Part shown: positions 47,690 to 58,819 of the stretch, one piece after another
Layout of the letters: every line of letters begins with the position of its first letter
Position numbering within the stretch: position 1 is the stretch's first letter
Source: Lepas anatifera
Taxonomy: Eukaryota > Arthropoda > Thecostraca > Lepadidae
DNA length: 64,000 nt
Assembly (NCBI GenBank): GCA_034440635.1
Contig: JAOTON010000209.1
Coordinates: 62,001-126,000, forward strand
Direction: 5' to 3'
Translations under genes and position numbers: made by a program
Notes under the pieces: generated by a model
Told to the model about the DNA's origin: nothing
The model's input: only the letters and a program-made list of their open reading frames with translations
The model's database searches: none

Positions 47690-50276
47690 ATGGACTCCAA
47701 AAAAATGTTAGTGTATATGGCGACACAGTCAATAATTATATTTTTATATGTGTTTTGGATGCATTTGTTGTGCCTTTGCTTACTTTTCCACATTTTTGTT
47801 TCAGTGTTTGACTTGCGTTTGGTGTGGAAAGAAAGCGACAAAGCGGCAGCTCAAAACGTGTCTGGAACATTAGGCAAACAGTGGGTGTTGCTTGTGGATG
47901 TGGATCAGGAACCGATTCTGAATAATGTAGTTTGAAGTGGCTTAGTTTGTAACATGTAAAATGCAAATTGTAGTCTCAATTAGCCAGCCGTTCAGTTTGC
48001 GGAGTGAGAAAACGACGGCATTCGGAGTTGGCTAAGAAACTACCGAAATTATCAGCTGTAACGTTCGTCAGTTACGTAAAACTGCCAAACGATTCCTTTC
48101 AATTGATTGATAACGATTATTGTGTTTTAGAAATACAGTATGCATTAGGGGTGTCATGATTAGTGACAACTAAAAGTGCAAATTACAGCCATTAACAAAT
48201 CGAATCATCAGCTTACCAACAAGTAATTTAGGAAGATCGGAATTTCCGACACATTTTTTCTCCTGTTTATCCTACTGTTTCACTCCTCCGAATATTTCTT
48301 TCAGCTTGGAATCTGGTTTATAAACTTCTTTAAGGGCGATTAATCAAAAGGCTCATGTCCGGCTTGCATTGCCAAAAACTTCAAAGCTTCCCCGCTAAGC
48401 TGATTCTCCAAGACCACGGCCAGGCCAGATTCATAATGCTTGCAATTATTTTAATGCGCTACCAGCACTGTCTTACGAATCTTTGCCACATGGACTGGCA
48501 AAACAATGATGATCATGTTTGATATGAAAATCCACCATACAAACCCTGCTCCTAAGTGGGAACACTTATCAGATATACTTTTAACTTGGGCTGTGGGATT
48601 TTCCAAATGTACTGCAATTTCTAAGCCATGCTGGCAGCATATTTCTTCTCAAGAGATGCCGTGGAAAAGAGTTCACAGAACTGTGTAGCGCTTCATTGTT
48701 TCAGAGACGGGCCGGGTGGCTTAGTGGCTTCGTTGCCAGTCTACGGATCGGATAGCATGGATTAACGTGGGTTCAATCCCCACGGCGGGAAACCGCCTTC
48801 CGTGTCCGATCTGACCCGGTGGAGAGGATCCTTAAACACCGACGCCAATACTCCCTGTAATTGGGCAAGTGTGCCTGTCGGGAGTGGCCCTAATAAAATA
48901 AAAAAATAATAGAAATAGAGTATAGGCCAAATAAGTATCTTGCTTGTGTCCCTTTCCATTTAGCGCTTAAAGTCGCAATTGTGAATACCACTAAACCCAA
49001 CTGTGCGTCCTGAGACGTGTTCGGAACAAACTCAAGGTGAAATTAAGCCTCAGATTTGGACATTCCGCTTTGGTCGTTGGTTGGGGTAGGACGCGAGGAC
49101 AGCTGGTGGGGTCTCGGGCAGTGGCATGGTTCGTGTGCTCTTTATTTATTTATTCAGCAGCATCGCCAACAGGTAAATCCACTTACAGGTGAAGTCCAAG
49201 CATCAAAAGCGTATTTACAGTGGAACACATCAGACAGTATACAAGCAAGTAACATATAAAAATATAAATGAAAACAATTCAAAACTAAAATTTAAGTAAT
49301 ATACCTAAAAAAGACATCGCGACGAAAATCGCGCACCATAACAAGTAAAAGAAGACATAAAAGGCCAAAAAAAACAGCCAGCACGGCCAACAAGCCTTAC
49401 AACCTTGCCACCTATCTTATAACATGGTTTTTGTAAATAGCTAAATCACTTGCAAAACTATCTGCTTCAACATCACGGCTGAATCATCATGTTTGAGAGC
49501 CTAGGGAGGCGACAAAACATGCCGTTCTGTACAGTATTGATGCTTGCTCTTGGAATATGAAGCAACGTCATTTAGCTTTTGGCAGTGGCATCAAGTGTCA
49601 GTGGAGGAATCTCCAACCACAAGATAAGCCAAAGGATGATGTTTTAATTCATTGCTTCTGCATCTGACAGCTCACCGTGGTAGGCAAAAACCACAAAACC
49701 GCCGGAAAATCGCGTGATGGCCAAAGCGGCAAAACTAATAAGAGTCAGAGACCGCAACCGAGAATCAAAAGCATCAAAAAAGGCGCAATATGGCCACTGC
49801 AGTCGATGCGCCCTTAAACCCCAACTATATCCCCAAAATCCCTTCCAATCATGGCAGTTGGTGCGTCGTTAAGCCCCAAAAAACTATAAACCTCAAATAT
49901 GGTGATAATGACGAGCATCAAAAACACAATTAGAAGGCTGCCCAGCGGAGTGAGAGCACGCTGGATCGGAATCTTCTCAGAAGAAACGACGTCTCCAGAC
50001 ATCAGGCTCAGCGCCGACTCCTGAACGCCCTAACCCATCGCCCGACCGTCAGTCGCCCGCTCGGCTCGCCCCTGCCGCGCCCCAGGGCACACTGGAGCAA
50101 ATGGCCTCCAAAACCGGCCAAAACCTCCAATTTTGACATCTTCAAAATCGGACTTAATCGTTTGGTTCTGACAGAGAAATTTCCAAAACCTTGGAAAAGC
50201 ATAATTGTATCCATTGTTCTCTTCTTTAGCCGCTTGCACAGATGCCGGAACACAGCGCATTAAACACGCTGCAGCT
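47690..50276. repeat. Palindrome A, left arm
   Basis: The sequence from about 47690 to 50276 corresponds to 58820-61397 in copy B. The part nearest the centre (about 49400-50276) is inverted in 50338-51151. The arm contains a SINE at 48707-48910 and a short membrane-protein frame reading leftward (start of the 62-codon piece near 50002). Confidence 0.85.
48707..48910 (+). repeat. tRNA-derived SINE
   Basis: Box A TGGCTTAGTGG is at 48717-48727 and box B GGGTTCAATCC at 48769-48779, inside a good T-arm (GTGGG-TTCAATC-CCCAC). A tRNA-unrelated body of about 100 bases follows and ends in an A-rich (TAAAATAAAA) tail. These are internal RNA polymerase III promoter elements. The head is not a foldable canonical tRNA gene. 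Confidence 0.88.
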
Positions 50277-50337
50277 CGGCGTCAAGTTGACTCGACATTA
50301 GGTACACTGTCCGATGCATTATCATCCATCGGATGAT

Positions 50338-51151
50338 AGCTGCAGCGTGTTTAATGCGCTGTGTTCCAGCATCTGTGCAAGCGGCTAAAGAAGAGAACAA
50401 TGGATACAATTATGCTTTTCCAAGGTTTTGGACATTTCTCTGTCAGAGCGAAACGATTAAGTCCGATTTTGAAGATGTCAAAATTGGAGGTTTTGGCTGG
50501 TTTTGGAGGCCATTTGCTCCAGTGTGCCCTGGGGCGCGGCAGGGCGAGCCGAGCGGGCGACTGGCGGTCGGGCGATGGGTTCGGGCGTTCAGGAGTCGGC
50601 GCTGAGCCTGATGTCTGGAGATGTCGTTTCTTCTGAGAAGATTCCGATCCAGCGTGCTCTCACTCCGCTGGGCAGCCTTCTAATCGTGCTTTTGATGCTC
50701 GTCATCATCACCATAGTTGAGGTTTATAGTTTGTGGGGTTTAACGACGCACCAACTGCCAGGATTGGAAGGGATTTTGGGGATATATTTGGGGTTTAAGG
50801 GCGCATCGACTGCAGTGGCCATATTGCACCTTTTTGATGCTTTTGATTCTCGGTTGCGGTCTCCGACTCTTATTAGTTTTGCCGCTTGGCCATCACGCGA
50901 TTTTCCGGCGGTTATGTGGTTTTTTCCTACCACGGTGAGCTGTCAGATGCAGAAGCAATGAATTAAAACATCATCCTTTGGCTTATCTTGTGGTTGGAAA
51001 TTCCTCCACTGACACTTGATGCCACTGCCAAAAGCTAAATGACGTTGCTTCATATTCCCCGAGCACGCATCAATACTGAACAGAACGGCATGTTTTGTCG
51101 CCTCCCTAGGCTCTCAAACATGATGATTCAGCCGTGATGTTAAAGCAGATA
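50338..51151. repeat. Palindrome A, right arm (truncated)
   Basis: This is the reverse complement of the central part of the left arm. It starts AGCTGCAGCGTGTTTAATGC and breaks off at about 51151 (GCAGATA), where copy B continues into GTTTTGCAAGTG. A rightward frame (50503-50961, 152 codons) includes a hydrophobic run LGSLLIVLLMLVIITI. Confidence 0.9.
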
Positions 51152-51649
51152 TAAGGTATATAAGGTATGTTTTGTAGATAAGGTAGAATAAAGGACAGTT
51201 GAGGAATGATATACTCGCCAGCCAGCAGGAGTTTCCCGTCCAGTGGAAAGACACATCTAGCAGTAAGGGTGCAAGTGGCCAAAGTAGCTGCAGCATCTAA
51301 ATCCCCCACTGTTGCTAAGCCGCTGCAGAAAAGTGCTACATCACTCTGATTATAAAAATGTTGCTGACCATTTTAAGGAATGCACCAGAGTTTTCCTAAT
51401 CGTACGAGACAAACTGCTACGTCGACCGTTCCGGCTGTCTCACAAATATTTATTATCCACGTTTGATCCGCTGAATATTTCGCCAATATTTGTTATTATA
51501 TATCTTATATTAACCGTTAATATCTAGGCCAGAGTAGGTAGAAGAAACAAACGCGTTATTATTTAAAATACAAGCTCTCAGATGATTCGTTACCACACAC
51601 GGAACCGGATTGTATTTGATTTACATCTGAGGCGCTGTATTTGTCGTTA
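51152..51649. other. Unassigned sequence
   Basis: A short direct repeat of TATAAGGTAT occurs at 51151-51170. Nothing else is supported. Confidence 0.45.
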
Positions 51650-51745
51650 CTAACACGCGCATTGCCCGGGGGTCTGAGCCAGATTCGCTTTGACGGGAGG
51701 ACGGGAACTCCCTTCCCCAGGATCTCGAGAACCACGCTAGATAGA
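51650..51745 (-). mobile_element. Solo terminal fragment of an F1 element
   Basis: CTAACACGCGCATTG is followed by GGGGGTCTGAGCCAGATTCG, a reduced palindrome and GATCTCGAGAACCACG, which are the first blocks of F1d in the same orientation. The copy then stops. Confidence 0.75.
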
Positions 51746-51814
51746 ATATAAAGAACGTTGAAAATACTGTTGCACGTAACATTGGGCTTATTTACCGCTG
51801 CACACATATTCTGG

Positions 51815-52319
51815 ATTCTAGGCTCCTTCTCCTGTTGTACAACGCGTTATTTTTCCATTTCTAAGCTATGGTATTCAAATTTGGGGTAGTACCTATGACT
51901 TCAGATTACATGAACTACATCTACTCCAGAAACGAGTAGTCAGAATGATTGATGGCGCTGGAAGACTTGCCCCTAGTAGCCCCATTTTCAGAAAGGACCA
52001 AATCCTCAAAATTCATGACATTGTAGGATTTAGCAAAATTAAAATTGTGCATTCATTCTTGCTTGGTTCTCTCCCTTCCCCAATGTCTAGTCAGTTTAAT
52101 CTGATCGACGTGAATGTAACCAGGAGTGTTGTGCGGCGAAGTCAACACTTTCAAATACCCTTTGCTCCCACCGTGTACCGTAAATTCTCCCTCTTTATCT
52201 CGGCCCCTCGAACTTGGAACAACATTGTTGCCTCAAAGATAAGGAATCTTCCAGGTATACCGCCCAATAAAGTGTTCTTTAAAAAAGTAGCAAGAAAATT
52301 ATATCTGGATTCCTAATAA
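51815..52319 (+). pseudogene. Non-LTR reverse transcriptase C-terminal fragment
   Basis: The frame from 51815 reads LYNALFFHFLSYGIQIWGS, then LHLLQKRVVRMIDGAGR, then SPIFRKDQILKIHDIVGFSK, ending at a stop near 52314. This is the usual C-terminal layout of CR1/Jockey-group reverse transcriptases (SYGIxxWG, then LQKRxxR, then LKIxDI). Upstream catalytic motifs are missing, so it is a 5'-truncated copy. Confidence 0.82.
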
Positions 52320-52599
52320 CTTAACCTAAATTTCAGATACATTGGTACAGTTTTCATTCTTCCTCCTCTTGATTACCCTCGGCACTGGGTCTTTATTTCG
52401 CTCCTCAGGCACATAACTTGCGCGGAGCTCTGACCTGGCAGTTAGGGGCATCTAACAGGCACGCCTCCGACACCCCCCTGTCAAAGCCCTAAGTTAAATT
52501 ACAATTGATTTGTACCGTGCGCCTCTGAACTCTCCCGTGACCCGTCTCGGTAAAGCATCTACGAACCAAAAGCCTTGATTCCTCCGCCTGGTAACTACA

Positions 52600-53170
52600 T
52601 ACTTCTCTCTCATTTCAGTGTTTCCGGCAGGCCGGGGCCTGGCTTGCCGCCGCTGAGCGGTTGCTTTGCCGCGCTGGTGTGCCGCCGGGTGGGGCGGATG
52701 GCTCCGCCCCGGCCTGCCGGGAGCCGTTGGCTCTCGCCGACTTGCCGGTGGGCTCGCTCGCGCCTCGGCCGGGCCGCGAATCAGCTGGCCGGCCGGCCGG
52801 TCCGCCCGCCTGCCCGCTCGCTCGCTCGTCCGTCCGTCCGCTCGCGCTGCGTCCCGCGCTGGGTTGCGATCTGTGGCGCCCCGTGCGTCCGTGCGTGGGC
52901 TGTGTGCGCGCCGTTGATGGTTGTGTGAGTGTAGCCTTGGTGATGGTGTCCGCACTGTAAGCGTGATGCCTGGTGCTTTCTCTGGTGGCGCAGTCTGTGG
53001 TTTCCCGATACGGTCCTTGCTGTTTCGCGTGCTGCTGCTGTGTTTTATCTGCGTTGTGTACGTTGTACTTTTCTCACATACCTCAGTGCCGATGTTCTTT
53101 TTTCTTTTCTTTTTCAGGTGTTTTTTTATTTGTCCATTTTTATGCGAGTTTCACCAAAGGTAAGTACATA
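52600..53170 (+). other. GC-rich CpG cluster with splice-like signals
   Basis: A CpG-dense block (52620-52920) includes runs such as GCTCGCTCGCTCGTCCGTCC. An acceptor-like CTTCTCTCTCATTTCAG ends at 52618. A second acceptor-like TTTTCTTTTTCAG ends at 53117, and a donor-like AAAGGTAAGT follows at about 53157-53166, framing a 42-base potential exon (53118-53159). Open frames on both strands are a by-product of GC content. It could be a promoter or 5' untranslated region; no protein is recognised. Confidence 0.35.
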
Positions 53171-54371
53171 TCACTTTCCATACACTTCATCACATACCAC
53201 CGCTTAATTCGCAATGTAAATAGATGACCCGAAATACAAAGCTAGTTCGGAAAACATAAGCCATCAGAAACACACTAAACATTTTGTTTTTCCTCCCACA
53301 CCTCAACCGTTCCAACACATCCATTTCTCACGGAATCTCTCCTCCATGCCTGTCCACAGAGCCACCTTTTCACAATTTCCATTTCCATCTTTATACAATT
53401 AGTCAATAAACGCAAGTTCAGGTTCTCGTGGCGATTGATGACGTTTTTACATAATATGGTAACAAGATTCACAAAATTATTATCATTAACACCAAACAAT
53501 GCTTCCCTCTGAGTGATCTCAATTTCGTGCAAACCATTCAAGGAGTTAAGTAAAGCATTCACCTCTCGCCAGAAACGTCTAACATGGCGACATGACCAGT
53601 ACTTGTGCACAATGCTGTCACGAAACAGTTTGCACCTCTTATACATTTTTGTATCCTCAATTTTCATTCTATACAATAGGCTTCTTGTTCCTGCTATTTT
53701 TGTTATAACTTTGTATTGGACCATTTGCAAGTACATCAAACGTGTGCTGAGATATATCATGTTATATGTTTCCGGCCAATTAATGTCACCCAATTGAGTT
53801 TCCCAGAACAATTCCCACGAGTTCGCACTATTTGTTTTAATTTGTTCCTTAACATTTGGTCGTAAAATGATCGTGCTCCACCTTTTTGTTTCATAAGGAA
53901 ATATATTTGTAGATGTATAAGCGGCCCTATTTGTTTTCTATGGTTTAATGTTCTCCATGCTCTCGGTAAACTTTGTATTAGGCCAATATAATCAAAATAA
54001 GTACATTGCACATCAAAAACACTGTTCTATAAACCCCGTCGCTTTTGCTCAAACCACTGTCGCAAAAACTTAATCTCTTCTTCGCTGTATTAGCGGCCAC
54101 CAGAACAGGACGAAAGTCCAACAACAGTCCGATAGAACCGACAAAAGGCTATACAAATCAAATCACTTTCAAATAAACTAGTAAGAGGCGCCATGCCATC
54201 TCACGCACTCACTCACTTCACGGGCGCCACGCCCTGTCACTGAAGATCCGTCACGTCTTCACAGCTCAACATTCACAGTGTCAATCCCCCCCTGCCACAC
54301 CCTTGAAATTCCACGACGGCTCACTCGCCACGTAATCGTATCAAAAGCGCCAAACAAACTTAATACACGTC

Positions 54372-54687
54372 ATGAGCCCTGTTCCAGCTGTCAGCACAGT
54401 TTTTGTCAGCAGGACCTCCAACCTCTCCTCCAGAAAAGTAACATCAGCGCCATAATCGCCTCTTGTTTGTGCTAAGCAAAGGGAACTCAAATCTTTATAC
54501 CATTAAAAAATATTGGGCTGCCACTTCGTGCACTTACGGTTTTTCATCAGCACAAACAGCAGGCCGTCAGCCCGTAAAACCTCTAGAACTAGTTCCCGGG
54601 GAGAGGCTACAGTCCTGTGACGTAGGCGCAACGCGGCTCGCTGATTGGTGCTGACAAAACTGTGCTGACAGGTGGAACAGGGCTCAT
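54372..54687. mobile_element. MITE, first unit of a tandem dimer (316 bp)
   Basis: The terminal inverted repeats start ATGAGCCCTGTTCCAGCTGT on the left and end GGTGGAACAGGGCTCAT on the right, extending inward through CAGCACAGTTTTTGTCAGCA. There is no coding frame. The unit directly abuts a second copy. Confidence 0.88.
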
Positions 54688-55000
54688 AGCCCTGTTCCAG
54701 CTGTGAGCACAGTTTTGTCAGCAGGACCTCTAACCTCTCCTCCAGAAAAGTAATATCAGCGCCATAATCGCCTCTAGTTTGTGCGAAGCAAAGGGAACTT
54801 CAACCTTTATACCATTAAAAAATATTAGACTGCCACTTCGTGCACTTGCTATTTTTCATCAGCCCAAACAGCAGGCCGTCAGCCCGCAAAACCTCTAGAA
54901 CTGAGTTCCCGGGAAGAGGCTACAGCCCTGTGACGTAGGCGCAACGCGGCCCGCTGATTGGTGCTGACAAAACTGTGCTGACAGCTGGAACAGGGCTCAT
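54688..55000. mobile_element. MITE, second unit of the dimer (313 bp)
   Basis: It has the same ends as the first unit; the junction reads CAGGGCTCATAGCCCTG. The two units differ by scattered substitutions, so the dimer is not recent or arose from two insertions. Confidence 0.88.
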
Positions 55001-56260
55001 GTCTGGACAATTCCCTTCACCTTCACACACGAATTCCTTTGACAAGTAAAGTGCCATTTGACTCTAGCCAGTCTAAATAGAACCAGAGGTTTTGAATTGT
55101 GTCACGAGGTGGCAGCACTAAACAGACGATCCACTACTCCCGGCAGCAGCCAAACGGTCACGAGGAGAGCGGGCGATTGAAATATCCAACAAACACCTTT
55201 AAATTGATCAAAATCGTAGATTTCTCCCGTACCAGGGCTTATTATGTCGTTTAAATTTTGCAAGCCACTTACTCTCCACTGTACTATTTCCACGTCCTTG
55301 AATTTAGTTTCATTGGAATAAAAAAGGCTGCAACTACTCATGTCATAGGGGTCAATAATCAACGACGTTGAAAAATAGGCGTAAGCCTGAAAGGTTTCTT
55401 TCCAAAACGGATTTGATACGTGCCTGGCTATAATATCAATAGAACGTGAGTTTCGCTCCCAAATGCATATTTCCCTTAATATAACCTCATCTCATAGCTG
55501 TGGCCAGCTATATTCCGTGCATATATGTCTCCAAATCCAGGTTACTTTTAACGCCGCAATGTAAGCTTCAATTTCAGTCATCGCTAGTCCTCATCCTACG
55601 TATGATTTATAAATGCTACTTCTTTTAATGCGATATGATTTTCCGCCCCATACAAAATTAAATAGTTCTTCTTCAAACTTCTTTATGAAAATATCAGGAG
55701 GCTTAGGCAGAGACGTGAAAATAGGTGTGAACATTGGAATAATCAGCGATATCAACACCACTATTTTGCATTTTAGTTGTAAGAAAACGGGGCCGCCAAT
55801 TTTTAAGTATCGCCTTCGCATGCTGCAATTTTCGTTCGTAATTTTCTTCATACACATCTGAGTCCTCATTTGCAAAATAGATACCCAGAATGTTCAACTT
55901 TTTTACCCAACGGAAGTTCATATCTTCAGAGATCGGATTCCGACTTTCCGCCTCAAAACCCGCCCAAAAGGCCTCAGTGTTTTCAATGTTAGGTCAGTGC
56001 CAGTGTTCTTAACTGGAGCTGCGCAATGCCCCCGGTGCCATGTAGGGGCCCCGCGTCGGGGAGTGTCTGATGCGCGAGCCCGTAGGGCTCCTGCAATTCT
56101 CCCTTTGTTTGAATGTGTTTTAAGTGTATTGATGTATTGATGAAATAATATACTGTGTATGGCTGTAGATAGCGAAAACCAGGAAACAGCGGTAGATAGC
56201 ACATCTGAATGCCTAGAGAAAACATATGAGCCACTTTTATCAGGTAAAATTTGAGGTCAT

Positions 56261-57273
56261 TGACCCTCGCCTCGTTGGGAGTGTCTGTGTGAAAACACCT
56301 CCCTCGGGTTTTTCCAGCGGAACGAAAAAAAACGGCGGTGCGAAGCGCACTGTACTTGACACGCCTTATCTTTGATCGATCCCGCAACTTTCCCCAAATT
56401 TTTAGTTTGGGTCATCTCAGGTCAGGTCACCAGTGCCGGTCAGGTGACCTCACCTAAAAAATATGTAGGGTAACGTAAGTAAGAAATCGGAGAGTCAAAC
56501 GGATTGAAACTTACAACACATAATGGCCTGCCGAGTTCTACAAAATGTGTTCCGGGACTTTTCATATCGACCCAAGACCCATAAGACCCAAGGTAAAGTA
56601 CGTACCATGACCTTTCCATTGGAAATACATGGGAAAACAGAAACTGGGCTGTATTTGTGTAGATAAAGCTTAGAAAACCTTCATCTTCTCAAAATCGAAG
56701 TATCCTGGGCCGCTTTATAGGTTCATGTTAAAATTTTTGACCTGTGGCCTCTGAGAGGTCATCTGGAACTACTTAAGCAGTTTTTAGACTTAGGTCAATA
56801 ACTTTGTATGAAATAATGATAAAGCTTTTATTTTTATACCATTACCTTTGGATTACTATTGCGAGTTGATTGATATGCATATTGACTATGCTAGGTCAAA
56901 AGGTGACCTTGACCTGACCTGATGTCAGGTCTTTTTGTGTTTTGACCTAGTATGATCATATCTTACATAATTCAATTCACCGTGACAAGAGGAAGCAAAT
57001 AGTGCCTACAAAATGATTATAACTCAACTCTGTCGGATACAAGAGCCCAAACACTGCTCAAAATGCCAACTTCTTTGACCTGTCATGATCTGTCATCAAT
57101 ATTGACCTGAGCCCAAAAATAACTGACATAGTTCCTTCATGAATTTGTATGAGCTATCCACCAGCGTTCGCGTTTTCTCGCTATCCCGCATAGGTGCCAA
57201 GTTCGAGGAGGGGTGTTCAAACACCCCCCATCAGGGTGAAAGTGGCTCGGAGGCCCACGGGGGCGCGGGATAA
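56261..57273 (+). mobile_element. F3 TTAA element inside F1f
   Basis: This is the counterpart of 44749-45741. The left palindrome is disturbed by an extra GTGT. The hairpin is GTGCGAAGCGCAC, and the right end is GGGGGCGCGGGATAA, where TTAA has become ATAA. Confidence 0.82.
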
Positions 57274-57819
57274 AGGCCAAGGTATGCCAGAGGAGGATAA
57301 CATGTGAATAAAGGTTTTCAGTCATTACATCTGAACTAGTAAAGATAGAGCAAAACAATCTAGACCATATTAATCACCGCAGCAACCCTAGTCTAATGAC
57401 ATATGTAAGACGACATTGCTAGGTCAAATTATGTCAAATATAGAATTTGACCTGACCTGAGGTCAGGTCAAGGTTAAATTGGAAGTTAAAATGCAAATCA
57501 TTAGAACTGCAAGGATAAGCCGAAGCTAATACCGTTCAAATGAACGCTTTACCACTACCATTACTAAGTTATTCCGTTTAAACAATTTTCCCATGTATTT
57601 TCAATGGAGAGGTCATGGCTCGTACCTGACCTCAGCTAATTGGTATAAAATATACCGGAGTATATTTTGTAGAACTCGGTGGGCCCATTATTTGATACGA
57701 GTTTCGATTGGATAGGTTCTCCCTGTTCTGACTTATGCTATCTGAAACTCTTTTGAGATGAGGTCACCTGACCTTACCTAAGACTACCTAACTTTAAATT
57801 TTGACTTAAGTTGTAAACC

Positions 57820-58609
57820 ATCTGCCTTCCAAACCTCTTCAAACCATCGTTCATGGCCTTGTTCTTTCCCATCTGCGATATTGTATGTCTGTATTTGGAA
57901 TCGTTCTGAGAAAAATCATTGTCAGCTTCAAAAAGTGATCAATCTTTGTGCGAGAATAGTTTCCGGGAGACGTAAATTCGACCACATCTCGGATGTCCTG
58001 GAAAAACCCGGCTGGCTGAATTCCAAACAACTTGCTGAATATCACTGCCTCACTCTCATTCACAAAATTGTCACGTCTGGAGAACCAGCCATCCTTGCCT
58101 ACCGTTTTCAGCGTAACCTGAACTTCCGGGCCCGTGAAACACGACAGGATCGACTCCTCCGCACTCCTCAAATACGTACCGAGGCTGGTAGACGTCAGCT
58201 GATTAATCGGGGAGCCATGCTGTACAACTCTCTTCCACCCGACATCACCGGTTGTAGAGCACAAACATTTACGAGGGCATTGCGAGCCCATCTGAAGAGA
58301 AGAGAGTGACTTCTTGCTTATGTTGATACGTTCGATCTCATGTTGAGCACTCTTTTACTGACTGATGACTTTTCGCTTTATTTGTATGGTGTCAAATTGC
58401 TTATCTGTTTTACCTGAGCTTCCTAGTACATCACTTTCTTGGCTGTGTATGCTTGTATCATTGGTTTTGTGTGATTGAGTGTCTGATGGTGTGCTTGAAA
58501 TCCTATTAATTCAACCTGAGTGGTCTCCATTGACGCTGGACTAAAAATAGCCATGGTATTTGTGGAGAGTCCAAAGATGTCCAATAAATAAATAAATAAA
58601 TAATAAATA
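57820..58609 (+). pseudogene. 5'-truncated non-LTR retrotransposon insertion private to copy B
   Basis: The sequence interrupts F1f between GTTGTAAAC and ATGATCAG, which are contiguous in copy A at about 47475-47490. An open frame of 142 codons (57881-58309) includes LQKVINLCARIVSGRRKFDH and MLYNSLPPDITGCR. This is the usual end of Jockey/CR1-type reverse transcriptases, ending before a (AATA)n tail at 58583-58608. It is younger than the duplication. Confidence 0.85.
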
Positions 58610-58819
58610 AAAATGATCAGGAAAACATATGCCACGTACGACGGAGCTACACGTTGCTGATTTTATTATATAACCGAAAAACCGGAAGGGGTACCCGTTT
58701 CCCCTGATGCAGGTGTTACGTGCTTTACAAATACAAATATTTTGCCCCGTCAATATAACATAACCAAATAATTTTACTTTCAAAACCATCAAAACACGAT
58801 CCTCAAAAATATTTACATG

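Larger units (their letters stand above)
44702..51151. repeat. Direct segmental duplication, copy A
   Basis: This matches 56212-62306 in the same order and orientation from CCTAGAGAAAACATATGA onward. It contains F1e with nested F3 and a private F4, then a palindrome whose right arm stops at about 51151. The stretch corresponding to 57820-58609 is absent. Confidence 0.9.
53276..55990 (-). pseudogene. L1/Tx1-like retrotransposon C-terminal region, interrupted
   Basis: Read on the minus strand, a piece ending NFRWVKKLNILGIYFANEDS lies at 55860-55990. A piece with NWRPRFLTTK, then PKPPDIFIKKFEEELFNFVW, follows at 55600-55830. A piece with RVSGLQNLNDIISPGTGEIY lies at 55102-55362. FDYIGLIQSLPRAWR is at about 53960-54000. 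A last frame of 178 codons at 53275-53811 ends with the KYWSCRHVRRFW motif region. The order and wording match the post-catalytic region of L1/Tx1 ORF2. An insertion occupies about 54012-55100. Confidence 0.75.
56212..58713 (-). mobile_element. F1f TTAA element with F3 and a non-LTR insertion
   Basis: F1 pieces lie at 56212-56260, 57274-57819 and 58609-58713, equivalent to F1e. At 57558-57576 the F4 site is unoccupied. The right end is decayed like its partner (CCCTGATGCAGGTGTTAC). Confidence 0.75.

Noticed and set aside
47690..47935. An 81-codon membrane protein after an acceptor-like TTTGTTTCAG
   Set aside because: The second copy at 58875 is truncated at the start, no domain is recognised, and the frame crosses the acceptor-like site. 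Not enough to call a gene.
48707..48780. A functional tRNA gene
   Set aside because: Box A, box B and a T-arm are present, but there is no clean acceptor pairing, a non-tRNA body and A-rich tail follow, and the same unit occurs in three copies. It is a SINE head.
52494..52960. Overlapping 100-150-codon frames in the GC-rich block
   Set aside because: Open on both strands in several frames, low-complexity Arg/Ala/Pro translations, no motif. Explained by base composition.
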